A stretch of DNA of 64,000 nt from Marinomonas sp. UCMA 3892 (lineage in GTDB: Bacteria; Pseudomonadota; Gammaproteobacteria; Pseudomonadales; Marinomonadaceae), in the NCBI RefSeq assembly GCF_012726345.1, contig NZ_PTXN01000018.1, positions 1 through 64,000 on the forward strand. Reading direction: 5' to 3'. Shown in pieces: positions 1 to 10,131 of the stretch. Position numbers and translations under genes: made by a program. The notes beneath the pieces were generated by a model. The model did not search any database and was not told where the DNA came from. It saw only the letters and a program-made list of their open reading frames with translations. The number at the start of each line of letters is the position of its first letter. Positions within the stretch are counted from its first letter, which is position 1.

Positions 1-64
1 GTGGACGTTAACGCCAACGGAGGCGTTGGATGAGGGTGGTTACAGCATCACGGCGACTTTCTCG

Positions 65-137
65 TATACTGCGGCTGAGACCGCCGGCAACTACCCGCTG
101 AATATCGTCGGCAGCGTCAGATGTGTAGAAGGGGCAC
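65..137 (+). other. Sequencing adapter read into the assembly (Nextera Read 1, with P5-like flank)
   Basis: Positions 105-137 align without gaps to the 33-nt Illumina Nextera Read 1 transposase adapter with 29 matches; the first 23 bases (105-127) are exact, beginning TCGTCGGCAGCGTC. Positions 97-104 are an 8-nt stretch where an i5 index would sit, and 77-96 match the last 20 bases of the P5 oligo at 14 of 20 positions. This order, P5 then index then Read 1, is that of a Nextera library molecule and not of a genome. Bases 2-58 are about 93% identical to the end of the 327-bp adhesin repeat but lie in a different reading frame from the gene that starts after the adapter. The mismatches suggest a noisy read was used (inference). 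Confidence 0.9.
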
Positions 138-140
138 GGT

Positions 141-1121
141 GTGACCGTGTCCATCGATGCGATGACGGACGACACAGGCTCATCCGACAGCGACTTCATC
201 AGTAAAGACACGACGCCAGTGATCAGCGGCAAATACGACGCGGTCGATGGCGATGTGACGGTGACAGTGACCAACGCGGCGGGTAATGCCGTTGCGGGTA
301 CGTTGAGCACCGATGCGGCGAACGGCACGTGGACGTTCACGCCAACGAATGCGTTGGATGAAGGTGGTTACAGCATCACGGCGACGATCACGGATACAGC
401 GGGTAATAGCGCGAGCGATACGCAGGCGATGACGATCGATACGACCATCGACAGCGATGGCGACGGTGTGACCGTGTCCATCGATGCGATGACGGACGAC
501 ACAGGCTCATCCGACAGCGACTTCATCAGTAAAGACACGACGCCAGTGATCAGCGGCAAATACGACGCGGTCGATGGCGATGTGACGGTGACAGTGACCA
601 ACGCGGCGGGTAATGCCGTTGCGGGTACGTTGAGCACCGATGCGGCGAACGGCACGTGGACGTTCACGCCAACGAATGCGTTGGATGAAGGTGGTTACAG
701 CATCACGGCGACGATCACGGATACAGCGGGTAATAGCGCGAGCGATACGCAGGCGATGACGATCGATACGACCATCGACAGCGATGGCGACGGTGTGACC
801 GTGTCCATCGATGCGATGACGGACGACACAGGCTCATCCGACAGCGACTTCATCAGTAAAGACACGACGCCAGTGATCAGCGGCAAATACGACGCGGTCG
901 ATGGCGATGTGACGGTGACAGTGACCAACGCGGCGGGTAATGCCGTTGCGGGTACGTTGAGCACCGATGCGGCGAACGGCACGTGGACGTTCACGCCAAC
1001 GAATGCGTTGGATGAAGGTGGTTACAGCATCACGGCGACGATCACGGATACAGCGGGTAATAGCGCGAGCGATACGCAGGCGATGACGATCGATACGACC
1101 ATCGGCACGCCGACGATAGAT
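141..1121 (+). repeat. Three perfect 327-bp tandem repeats encoding 109-residue Ig-like domains
   Basis: Units begin at 141, 468 and 795 with the same GTGACCGTGTCC sequence and appear identical base for base; only the end of the third differs, where it runs into unique sequence. Each unit encodes a 109-residue bacterial Ig-like module ending in an Asp/Gly-rich, calcium-type linker (DSDGDG). The units are visibly richer in GC (runs such as GCGGCGAACGGCACG) than the AT-rich gene downstream, with a sharp change near 1105. Because the assembly breaks within this block at an adapter, the true copy number is probably larger than three. Confidence 0.95.
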
Positions 1122-4100
1122 CTTGTTGCTGAAAGTGATAGTGGTGATAGTGATTCAGATAATCTAACTAATAACACTACACCGACTTTCACTTTAGGTA
1201 ATATCGATAGTGATGCAACATCTGTTCAGGTCTTTAAAGGCGCAACGTTATTAGGTGATGCCATTTTGGTTGGTGGTGTATGGACATTTACGGCTACAGC
1301 AGGTCAATTGGTAGAAGGTAGTAATGATCTAACTGTCAAAGTTACCGATAAAGCAGGCAATACTGCAATATCTGACTCACTTGATGTGACTTTAGATATT
1401 AGTGCAAGCGCGACTATAAGTATCGATACTATTGCTGGTGATGATGTGCTTACGGCTGTTGAAGCCGGTGGCCTTGTTACTATTACTGGTACTGTTGGTG
1501 GTGATGCTGCGATCGGAGATCAAGTAACGCTGAAGGTGAATGGGATAAGTGTTATTGGAACGGGCACAGTTACGGAATCAAGTACAGGAGAATTAGTCTA
1601 TAGCATTATTGTAGATGGTAAAGACTTAGTGGGTAGTAATAATATCCAAGCAAGTGTTTCTGGTTCCGATGCGGCAGGTAATAATTTCAATGCTACATCA
1701 GACACTACTGATGGTCGCTATCAAGATAATTCAACTGTTTATGCTTCTATTGATGATAGTGGATTTGCTATAGAGGGAGATGATGCTGTTTTCACTGTCT
1801 CTTTAAGTCAAGCTTCTGCAGAGGATGTGCAGATTAAAGTTTCCACTGTTTTTGATACTGCTAGTGCTGCAGATATTGATGTTATGACAGCAAGTTATGT
1901 TGATGATAATAATGTGACTCATATTTTATCTATTAGCTCTGATGGCATTATTGATATCCCAGCCGGGGTGACAAAAGTTACTTTAAATGTTCCGACTATT
2001 GATGACAGTATTGTTGAAGGTAATGAAAAATTTTCGATAAAAGTAGAGGGAGTATCGGGAGTTTCTTCTGATGAAAGTGAAGCTACCACAACTATTATTG
2101 ATAATGATCTTCCAACTCCAATTGTGACGATTACCACTGATAGTGATCCGGATGATGGTTTCATTAATAAAGATGAGCTTAATGGTTCAGAGACTATTGC
2201 AGTAAAAATTGCTTTACCAGAGGGTGTTAATACACATCAGACTATTGTAGTAACTGATGGTAATGAGTCCCATAATATTAAATTGGATGCGACTGCAATT
2301 GCTAATGGCTTTGTAACTTGCTCGTTCGACAATCCAGGTGAAGGGAATACGATTGCTGTAACAGCAACCTTGATTGATAAGTTTGGCAATGAGTCTGAAG
2401 CGTCTACAGATAGTGCTGTTGTAGACACTACAGCAACTTCTGCACCTATTATTAGTATTGTAGATGATGCGAACGATGATGGATTGATTAGCAAAGCTGA
2501 GTTAGGCAATGATGGAGTCCAAGTAAGTGTTACTGTGGATGGCAAAGAGCTGGAAGTAGGTGCAAATAGCTCGGTGGCATTAAGTATCACGAATAACGGT
2601 GTCGTTAGTGTTGTGTCTTTATCTCTAATGGCAAACGATGTTGGCTCTTATAAAGTTATCAGCTCAGACGAGAACGACACTCGTACTTACAGTTATAGTA
2701 ATAACACGATTACATGGTCGGAAACTGTAGCAGAGGGAGCGAGTATTGATGTGATCGCAACGCAAATTGACAATGCTGGTAATGTGTCTGATGAGGGTAG
2801 AGATAGCGCGGTTGTAGATAATTTTACGTACACCGAAGCTGATACAGCTAATGGAATAGAGGACAATGTATTATCAGTGAATGCTGACAATGGCGTTTTA
2901 TCTAATGATTCAGACCTGGATGGCGGGTTAACTGTCGCTTCTTTTACTGTTAACGGCGTGAGTTATGATGTTGATGCAACAACGCCTGTAGCTGTTGTTA
3001 TTAAAGACGGTACTGGTGATGATGCAAAAGAGGTCGGTTCGTTAACGCTTCGTGCTGATGGCTCTTACGATTTTGCTCCTGCTACAAATTGGTCTGGTGA
3101 CGTTCCAACTGTTATATATACAACGTCTACAGGCGAAAGTGCTGATTTGAATATTAATATCTCTCCAGTAGCTGATGCACCTAAGATTGAGCTTAAAATT
3201 ACTGCTTTAGAATCGAATGATGAATCTAATGCTGGTGACATTACTCAAGTTAACGGTGGTAGTGGTCAGCCTGGTGGTTTTGATGTTCAGAATGGTCAAA
3301 TTGTCAAAGTTGGTGATGGCGTTCGTGTGTGGTTGACTAAAGGTGATCCAGTACCGGAAATTGCAACCCCTGACTCTGAAAACCATGGCATAGTAAATTA
3401 CTACGGCCCTAGTGATGTTAATGGCGATCGAGAGTACGCTGATGTATTTATTGTCCATTCTGGTAGTGGCTATTTACAAGATGGTAATTGGACGTCATTA
3501 CATGCTGTAAATGGAACATCAGTACCTCAAAGTAGTGATGCAATGAAGGATTACATTTTCTTATCAGGTGATAGTTCAGATATAAACGTTAGTTACGGGT
3601 CTAATAATGGCAGCACCACAAACGTTAATACACTCGAGAGTATAAGTATTACAAAAGGAACCCAATCACTTATCAGTGGTGGTAACCGCATTGAGGGGAT
3701 TATCCACGGGAATGGAACGCTCGATGGGCCAAATCAAGATGATACAACAATTGAAACAATAGCTACTAGCCAAGAGTTTTTGATTGATGTATCTGCTGAA
3801 CTTACTGATACCGATGGTAGTGAAACACTTTCTGGGGTTACGCTAACAGGTATTCCTGATGGCATTGATGTCGAGCTTGTTGGAGCGCCTGAAGGTGTTG
3901 AGCTCAGTCATAATGGTAGTGAGTGGGTCATTAGCAATCCTGATGGTAAAGATCTAACAGATATTCAGTTGAAAATGACTGTGCCGCAAAATTCTGATGC
4001 TTTCACTATTACAGCAAAAGCTACGTCAACAGAAGGTGTTGGTGGTGATAGTGCTATTGGATCTGCTACAGCTAATTTTGTTGATACGGATACTGTTCCA

Positions 4101-7100
4101 GCTATTACTGTTGACGCTGGTACTCTCGCTAGCTTGGATGTATTGACGGATGATTCTGACCTTCGTACTGCTGATGAGTCTGTTTCTACTGTGGTTGATT
4201 TCTCATCGGCCTTTGATGTCGATTATGGCACCGATGGTCGTGGTGATGTGGCTTACGAAATCAAACTTGATGATTCTTCTACTAACACTGGGCTGACGGC
4301 ATCTAGTTCGGGTGAGGCAATTAGTTTGTCATTGATTGACGGTAAATTAGTTGGCTTGACAGAAAGTGGAGTTAAAGTATTCGAAGTTACCCTTGATGCT
4401 GATGGCAAGGTCTCTATGACCCAATACGAGGCGGTGTCTCATCCTGATGGCACTCAAGATAATGAAGAAATTACGTTAGAAGGTTTGGGCGTTAAGCTGC
4501 AGGTAACGGCGACGGATGCAGATAGCAATACGTCGGACGCTGATGTTGCTACGACAGAAATAGATCTTGGTGCACATCTCAAATTTGCAGATGATGGCGT
4601 AAGTATTTTACAAAATGCTGTGCCAGATGGTGGCTACCAAGTGTCAACATCCGATATTACTAAGGTGGTGTTGGGAGATTTTGATTTTGCAAAAGGTTAT
4701 TGGGGGTCTTCAAGAGATTACGATAGTAATAATGTTATTTCTGGTTCTCAGTATAAGGAGCAAGGTTTCACAGTAGAAGCACTTGGTTTTAATGTAGATG
4801 GTTCGGCATTGGTGTCCGCTGAGTTATACCAAACTGGTCGAGGGCTTTCTGTTAGTAGTCATAGTGCCAATTCTGGACTTGATGAGTTACCAGGTGAAAT
4901 TTCATCCCGTGGTAACTTATCTGAAGAGCTTGTCTTTAAACTTGAGCCTGGACATCTAGCATTTGGAATGAATGCTCAATTAAGTTCTCTATATGTTAGT
5001 GGCACTAATGGTGATACTGAAAATGAGTTGGCTCAAGCCGTATTCTATAGAGACGGCGTTGTCATAGGTAAAACTGAGAATTTCGTTGCTAATTCTGGCG
5101 GTGGAGCAGGTTCAGTTACGACGAAATTGATCTCTGTACCGGGAGGTTTTGATGAGGTGCATTTTGTCGCTGTGGATAATGGTACTGGCTCATCAAGTGC
5201 TTCTAATAGCGATTTTGCTGTCCAGTCTATTTCTTTTATTGGGGCTGATTCAGCTCAACCTATCGCAAGTGCGACTGGACAAGTAGACGCTAGCTCAGCT
5301 GATGGTATTGGTGATTTCAAACTAACTGGTTTGGTCGATGATTTAGGTTATACCGTTACGCTTAGTGATGATGGCCATACGCTTAAGGCTGTAGATGAAG
5401 ATAATAAACCTGTTTTCGAAATTAAAATGAGTGGGGAAACTGGTACATGGGATGTCCTACAGTATCAGGAGATGACTCAGGATATTCAATTTACTGTTAA
5501 GGCGGTCGACAACGATGGAGACAGTGCTACTACAGTGGTTAGTCTTGGAACAGAGCGAGTTAACTCCGCTCCTGAGCTAACGTTTGTAGATGGTTCTGAT
5601 TCTGCTGTTATTTCCGAAGAAGGTTTAGCTGATGGTAATCCAGACACTGTTGGTGATTCTGATACCACTAATAATGTGACTGCTACTGGTACCTTTACTG
5701 TAAGTGATGTTGATAGTGACGATACATTAACTGTGTCACTTGTTGCTCCTACTGAAGTTATAAAATCTGGTGGTGTAACACTGGTTTGGACAACGGATAG
5801 TAGCGGTGATTTGGTCGCTAAAGCGGGTGATACTGAGATTATTCGTGTAGCTCTTACTGACACAGATGGCCAACATGGTTATGTAGTTACTCTGAGTGGT
5901 CCTGTTGATCATGCTGATGCAACGTCGGAGGATACAGCTAGTATCAACTTTGGTATTGCAGTGAACGATGGCACTGTCACGACAACAGAAAACGTGTCGG
6001 TTGTTATTGAAGATGATTCGCCTCTGTCTGTGGCGACTTCAGATACGATTGAGCTCAGGTCTACTGCGGTAACTAGTTTCTCTGTAGTTAGTATTGCAGG
6101 AGGTTTTGCTAGTAGCGTTTTTTCTGAAGGAGTGAACAGCACCAATGCAAATCAACTGGACGATGACGCTTTAATTGATCAACTTACTTGGACCGATAAC
6201 AAAGGCGAATCGAATAAAACTTCATTAACATTAGCGGACTCTGATTCAAAACCAGATCTTGCTATTTCTGATGTATTTTCTGTGGGTACATTCACTCACG
6301 TTAATTCGCCGGTGAGCTCAAATTATAAGTCATTAGAGACTACTACGTTGACTTATAAATTAGTTGTTAACATCGCTGGGCAAGACAAGATCGTGACATT
6401 AACTGCTGATTTAGAGCATGACGCGACACCAAACTCCGATGCTTCCAGTGCAGATGTGGTTCGTTTGACTAATTTGTCATCTGTAAATGTAATGGTTGAT
6501 GGAACGACATACACTGTATCTCTTGCTGGTTTCGTTGATAAATTAGGCAACATTAGTACGAATTTGTCCACGGAGGAGAATAAAACGAGTGTTACTGCTG
6601 TTGCGGCTAAAGTTGAAGTGTTGTCTGAAGGTTATGCAGCCATTTTGGGTAATGTAACCCTGAATTCTGATGTGGGTGCGGATGGTGGTGTTGTCGTTGC
6701 GACAACATTATCTAATGAAGATGGTACTTTGGTAATCAATGCTGATGGGTCTTATGAGTTTACTCCGAACAACTCGTTTGCTTTGGGTATTGAGTCTGGT
6801 CAAGCAGAAGTAACTACCTTTACTTACCAAGTTCGCGACGCGGATGGTGATGTTGTTAACAACGAGCTAACGATTACTGTTAATGCAGAGAACACGGCTC
6901 CGGTTGCCAAGGATGATGTGATATCTACGTTCTCTGGATTGAATGGGGAATACTACGGTACCAATTCACAGATTAATAATATTAGTGACTTTAGAGCGCT
7001 TGTTGGCAGTAAACAGCCAGATGCGACTTTTGAGGCTTCAAATATCGACTATCAAAAAGGCGACGGCGATGTTGCCAGAGGGACTAACTTACAGACTTTC

Positions 7101-9182
7101 TTAGGTGCTGATGCCAGTACGTTGAGTACGGACCCTGGCGACAATACGGATGGTGGTATTCATCTTCAAGGATATGTTTACTTAGAGGCTGGTACATATA
7201 ACTTTAAAGTAACTGCAGATGATGGCTACCAGATAACAATTGATGGTAAAGCAGTAGCGACGGTTGATGGTATTCAATCAGAAAATACGACGACTCATCA
7301 ATCTTTCACCGTTATTAAATCTGGCTATCATGCTATTGATATGATCTGGTGGGACCAAGGTGGTGCTTTTGTGTTCCAGCCTGAGTTGCGTATGGGTAAT
7401 GGAGATTATTTTACACTTGATAGTTCGATTCTTCGAAATGGTACGACGGAAATTTTAAGTAGTGAAAATGGTCAATCTGTCATCATTGAACCTAGCGTAT
7501 TATTGGCGAACGATACGGATGTCGATAATGACACTTTACAGATTACGTCAATTGACAATGTAGAAAACGGTTATGCGTACATCAATGCGGATGGTGATAT
7601 TGTCTTCACCCCAGCTATTGGTTACAGCGGTCAAGCATCGTTTGGCTACACTGTTAGCGATGGTCATGGTAACTATGATAGCGCAACTGCCTCACTTCAG
7701 GTGAGTGGCGTCATGGCTGATCAAGCGACCGTAAGTGTAACTGTAACGGATATTTCAAAAGATACGTATGACACGTCTGCAGGGTTTGTGACAGATATTT
7801 CAGCTTCGTTGCAATTAAACCCAACTTATAACTTGAGCAAGTATAATGATTGGATCAATTTTGGTTCAAATAGCGATCAAGTATTTGTGCAAAATGATGT
7901 TTATGCTTCTCTTCAAACTAATGATGGGAATGACATCATTACTGTTGGGGGGGATATAGGTCACCTCTCGTCTAGTTATGGTTGGACCTACTATACGGAA
8001 GGTCATATTTCAACTGGAGCAGGTGACGACACCGTACTTATCGAGGGTAGTATCACGTCTGCTAATACTTTATCAGGCCAAAAGAACAGTACTGTTTTTC
8101 TAGATAGCGGTAATGATTTTCTTGCTGTCGGTCAAAATATGAGCGGACATATCGATGCGGGGAGTGGGAACGATACAGTCATCGTTGGCGGAAACGTCTA
8201 TGGATCTATCGATCTCGGTTTGTGGGATGATATTGCTGTAGTTGGTGGTAGCGTGTTTGGTTATATTACTGGCGGATCTGGAAATGATTCTATTTGGTTA
8301 CAGAGCTATACACTTCAAGATTGGAACAACAACAAAGACAATATCAAATATGATGTTGCTAACTTTGAAAATATCAAGTTCAAAGATGGAACGGTAATAG
8401 GCGATGGCAGTGCGTTTGTCTCTACACACGCTTACTCGGTTTCGGTTGATATTGCCAACTTGGCAGATGGAGAAAACGTTACTAGCGCTACCATCTTCGG
8501 TGTTCCAGAGGGTGCTAAATTGCAACACGACGGTATGGATCTAACTCCTAACTTAGATGGTAGCTACACAGTTGCTATTCAGTCAGGTGCAACCACTGTT
8601 GACAACTTGACGGTTGTTAGTGAGAGCGATGCAGATATTGCAGAGTTCGATTTGACTGCTACGTTGACGACAGACGGTGACAACAGTGGCATCGTCGGCT
8701 CTTCTGATAAAGATGATACAGTTGGCACTGGCGGTGATGACTTCTTAGTCGGTGGTATTGGAGAAGATACGTTACTTGGCGGAGCTGGCGATGATGTATT
8801 GTTTGGTGGTGATGACCAAGTGTCAGACACTCTGACTGGTGGGGATGGTAAAGATATCTTTATATTGAATGACACAACGGATGTTTTAAATATAGATATC
8901 ATTACTGACTTTAATGCAGCTGAAGATGCGCTGGACTTGACCGACTTGCTGACAGGATTAGACGGAAGCCCAGGTAAAGATGCAGATGTTGATGCGGTTA
9001 CTAAGTTCTTGAACGATAATGTTAAAGTAACAGATGGTCTTGTAGAAGTTGACGGCGAAAAAGTTGCCAATTTTGGTCCTGATTCCAATTTTGACTCAAA
9101 TGGAATTAATGGTGTAACGACAGCTGACTCTATTAAAGTCATCTACAACGACCAAGAGTACAACATCAATATTGATGGCTAA
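141..9182 (+). CDS. Giant RTX adhesin, 3' part (Ig-like repeats, Calx-beta, PA14, RTX C-terminus); 5' end missing
   Basis: At least 3,013 residues, very acidic and almost free of Cys. In order: three identical 109-residue Ig-like repeats (1-327), further BapA/Ig-like modules (about 330-530), a Calx-beta domain (about 533-657), cadherin/VCBS-like modules (from about 905), several type-I-secretion adhesin repeats, a PA14 domain (about 2265-2420, containing NGEYYG, VTADDGYQITIDG and IDMIWWDQGG), another cadherin-like module (2441-2523), a calcium beta-solenoid region (about 2590-2745) and canonical RTX nonapeptides (about 2855-2915, GGAGDDVLFGG) before a C-terminal type I secretion signal. The family is exported by an ABC-type type I system and retained on the outer membrane to bind surfaces or partners; the N-terminal retention module is absent here. 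The GTG at 141 is not a real start: the gene is cut by the artefact at 1-140. The layout resembles the Marinomonas ice adhesin, but an ice-binding domain cannot be called from sight. Confidence 0.88.
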   Translation: MTVSIDAMTDDTGSSDSDFISKDTTPVISGKYDAVDGDVTVTVTNAAGNAVAGTLSTDAANGTWTFTPTNALDEGGYSITATITDTAGNSASDTQAMTIDTTIDSDGDGVTVSIDAMTDDTGSSDSDFISKDTTPVISGKYDAVDGDVTVTVTNAAGNAVAGTLSTDAANGTWTFTPTNALDEGGYSITATITDTAGNSASDTQAMTIDTTIDSDGDGVTVSIDAMTDDTGSSDSDFISKDTTPVISGKYDAVDGDVTVTVTNAAGNAVAGTLSTDAANGTWTFTPTNALDEGGYSITATITDTAGNSASDTQAMTIDTTIGTPTIDLVAESDSGDSDSDNLTNNTTPTFTLGNIDSDATSVQVFKGATLLGDAILVGGVWTFTATAGQLVEGSNDLTVKVTDKAGNTAISDSLDVTLDISASATISIDTIAGDDVLTAVEAGGLVTITGTVGGDAAIGDQVTLKVNGISVIGTGTVTESSTGELVYSIIVDGKDLVGSNNIQASVSGSDAAGNNFNATSDTTDGRYQDNSTVYASIDDSGFAIEGDDAVFTVSLSQASAEDVQIKVSTVFDTASAADIDVMTASYVDDNNVTHILSISSDGIIDIPAGVTKVTLNVPTIDDSIVEGNEKFSIKVEGVSGVSSDESEATTTIIDNDLPTPIVTITTDSDPDDGFINKDELNGSETIAVKIALPEGVNTHQTIVVTDGNESHNIKLDATAIANGFVTCSFDNPGEGNTIAVTATLIDKFGNESEASTDSAVVDTTATSAPIISIVDDANDDGLISKAELGNDGVQVSVTVDGKELEVGANSSVALSITNNGVVSVVSLSLMANDVGSYKVISSDENDTRTYSYSNNTITWSETVAEGASIDVIATQIDNAGNVSDEGRDSAVVDNFTYTEADTANGIEDNVLSVNADNGVLSNDSDLDGGLTVASFTVNGVSYDVDATTPVAVVIKDGTGDDAKEVGSLTLRADGSYDFAPATNWSGDVPTVIYTTSTGESADLNINISPVADAPKIELKITALESNDESNAGDITQVNGGSGQPGGFDVQNGQIVKVGDGVRVWLTKGDPVPEIATPDSENHGIVNYYGPSDVNGDREYADVFIVHSGSGYLQDGNWTSLHAVNGTSVPQSSDAMKDYIFLSGDSSDINVSYGSNNGSTTNVNTLESISITKGTQSLISGGNRIEGIIHGNGTLDGPNQDDTTIETIATSQEFLIDVSAELTDTDGSETLSGVTLTGIPDGIDVELVGAPEGVELSHNGSEWVISNPDGKDLTDIQLKMTVPQNSDAFTITAKATSTEGVGGDSAIGSATANFVDTDTVPAITVDAGTLASLDVLTDDSDLRTADESVSTVVDFSSAFDVDYGTDGRGDVAYEIKLDDSSTNTGLTASSSGEAISLSLIDGKLVGLTESGVKVFEVTLDADGKVSMTQYEAVSHPDGTQDNEEITLEGLGVKLQVTATDADSNTSDADVATTEIDLGAHLKFADDGVSILQNAVPDGGYQVSTSDITKVVLGDFDFAKGYWGSSRDYDSNNVISGSQYKEQGFTVEALGFNVDGSALVSAELYQTGRGLSVSSHSANSGLDELPGEISSRGNLSEELVFKLEPGHLAFGMNAQLSSLYVSGTNGDTENELAQAVFYRDGVVIGKTENFVANSGGGAGSVTTKLISVPGGFDEVHFVAVDNGTGSSSASNSDFAVQSISFIGADSAQPIASATGQVDASSADGIGDFKLTGLVDDLGYTVTLSDDGHTLKAVDEDNKPVFEIKMSGETGTWDVLQYQEMTQDIQFTVKAVDNDGDSATTVVSLGTERVNSAPELTFVDGSDSAVISEEGLADGNPDTVGDSDTTNNVTATGTFTVSDVDSDDTLTVSLVAPTEVIKSGGVTLVWTTDSSGDLVAKAGDTEIIRVALTDTDGQHGYVVTLSGPVDHADATSEDTASINFGIAVNDGTVTTTENVSVVIEDDSPLSVATSDTIELRSTAVTSFSVVSIAGGFASSVFSEGVNSTNANQLDDDALIDQLTWTDNKGESNKTSLTLADSDSKPDLAISDVFSVGTFTHVNSPVSSNYKSLETTTLTYKLVVNIAGQDKIVTLTADLEHDATPNSDASSADVVRLTNLSSVNVMVDGTTYTVSLAGFVDKLGNISTNLSTEENKTSVTAVAAKVEVLSEGYAAILGNVTLNSDVGADGGVVVATTLSNEDGTLVINADGSYEFTPNNSFALGIESGQAEVTTFTYQVRDADGDVVNNELTITVNAENTAPVAKDDVISTFSGLNGEYYGTNSQINNISDFRALVGSKQPDATFEASNIDYQKGDGDVARGTNLQTFLGADASTLSTDPGDNTDGGIHLQGYVYLEAGTYNFKVTADDGYQITIDGKAVATVDGIQSENTTTHQSFTVIKSGYHAIDMIWWDQGGAFVFQPELRMGNGDYFTLDSSILRNGTTEILSSENGQSVIIEPSVLLANDTDVDNDTLQITSIDNVENGYAYINADGDIVFTPAIGYSGQASFGYTVSDGHGNYDSATASLQVSGVMADQATVSVTVTDISKDTYDTSAGFVTDISASLQLNPTYNLSKYNDWINFGSNSDQVFVQNDVYASLQTNDGNDIITVGGDIGHLSSSYGWTYYTEGHISTGAGDDTVLIEGSITSANTLSGQKNSTVFLDSGNDFLAVGQNMSGHIDAGSGNDTVIVGGNVYGSIDLGLWDDIAVVGGSVFGYITGGSGNDSIWLQSYTLQDWNNNKDNIKYDVANFENIKFKDGTVIGDGSAFVSTHAYSVSVDIANLADGENVTSATIFGVPEGAKLQHDGMDLTPNLDGSYTVAIQSGATTVDNLTVVSESDADIAEFDLTATLTTDGDNSGIVGSSDKDDTVGTGGDDFLVGGIGEDTLLGGAGDDVLFGGDDQVSDTLTGGDGKDIFILNDTTDVLNIDIITDFNAAEDALDLTDLLTGLDGSPGKDADVDAVTKFLNDNVKVTDGLVEVDGEKVANFGPDSNFDSNGINGVTTADSIKVIYNDQEYNINIDG

Positions 9183-9205
9183 TCTTGCTCTGATATAGAC
9201 CACTA

Positions 9206-9240
9206 AAAAGGCCGAATCGCTTTGCGATTCGGCCTTTTCG
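9206..9240. terminator. Bidirectional intrinsic terminator between adhesin and msrA
   Basis: A perfect 15-bp inverted repeat (9206-9220 and 9224-9238) with a 3-nt loop, GC-rich in its centre and flanked by A and T runs, so it can end transcription from both the adhesin and the convergent msrA gene. Confidence 0.93.
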
Positions 9241-9290
9241 TTTCTGTCGCTTGTTCAGCTTTAAAAGCGATTATTCCAATTATTTAAAAA

Positions 9291-9950
9291 CTACACGGCT
9301 AAGCCAATAGGGCAGCTGACGCCTGTGCCTGCGAGTCCACAATATCCGTTCGGGTTTTTGTGAAGGTACTGCTGGTGATACTCCTCGGCAAAATAGTAGG
9401 TATCGAGTGGTTCAATTTCTGTGGTGATCATGCCATGACCTGCGCTGATTAGCTCTTTTTGAAATGCTGCTTTGCTGGCTTCCACGATTGCCATATCTTT
9501 ATCATTGGTTGCATAGATAACAGAGCGATATTGGCTGCCTATGTCGTTGCCTTGGCGCATGCCTTGGGTTGGATCATGGTTTTCCCAGAAAACCTTAAGT
9601 ACGCCCTCTAACGAGATAATAGAGGTATCAAACACAACCTGTACGACTTCGCTATGTCCTGTTTGCCCAGAGCAAACTTCTTCATAGGTTGGGTTGGGTG
9701 TAAAGCCACCTGCATAGCCAACAGACGTGACGATAACACCGGGAGTATTCCATAGCTTGCGTTCGGCACCCCAGAAACATCCCATCCCAAGAATGATCTC
9801 GGATTCATTCGATTTTTCAGAGCGGACAAACGGTTCATTGTTAACTGCGTGTATACCAGAGATTTTTAAAGGTGTGCTTCTACCTGGAAGAGCATCGGCT
9901 TCAGCTGGGATTGCTGACTTTTTAAGAATTGCTTCAATATTGCTGGGCAT
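9291..9950 (-). CDS. msrA: Peptide methionine sulfoxide reductase MsrA
   Basis: Reduces the S-epimer of methionine sulfoxide in proteins and free methionine, using thioredoxin as electron donor, in the cytoplasm. The 219-residue product has the catalytic GCFWGAE motif with Cys58, the family signature around NHDPTQGMRQGNDIGSQYRS, and C-terminal cysteines (204 and 213) that serve as resolving residues. The roughly 50-residue N-terminal extension before the catalytic motif matches the long E. coli-type MsrA. The start is supported by an AGGAG about 8 nt upstream (complement of 9958-9963). It stands alone, convergent with the adhesin, and shares its terminator. Confidence 0.95.
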   Translation of the reverse strand: MPSNIEAILKKSAIPAEADALPGRSTPLKISGIHAVNNEPFVRSEKSNESEIILGMGCFWGAERKLWNTPGVIVTSVGYAGGFTPNPTYEEVCSGQTGHSEVVQVVFDTSIISLEGVLKVFWENHDPTQGMRQGNDIGSQYRSVIYATNDKDMAIVEASKAAFQKELISAGHGMITTEIEPLDTYYFAEEYHQQYLHKNPNGYCGLAGTGVSCPIGLAV

Positions 9951-10131
9951 GTGTGTCTCCTAACCTGTTGGTCGAAAATATCGGATGGCTACCTTTTACC
10001 TTGCGGTAGCGGAGGATACAAGTATTTAAGCTTCTCTATATCTAATAAGAGGCTAAGTCTGTTTTATAGAGTTAAATAATGAGGGAGAAAGATTTATTTT
10101 CAACTAATCCTATCTAGTTCTCTTGCAGTGC

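Noticed and set aside
1..140. Frameshift at the adhesin 5' end as a biological pseudogenisation or phase variation
   Set aside because: The frame change coincides with sequencing adapter sequence, so an assembly artefact explains it.
8579..9142. 187-codon open frame on the minus strand within the adhesin 3' end
   Set aside because: Shadow of the adhesin repeats: Ser/Thr/Pro-rich antisense of the Asp/Gly/Thr codons, no start signal, and it overlaps clear RTX coding sequence.
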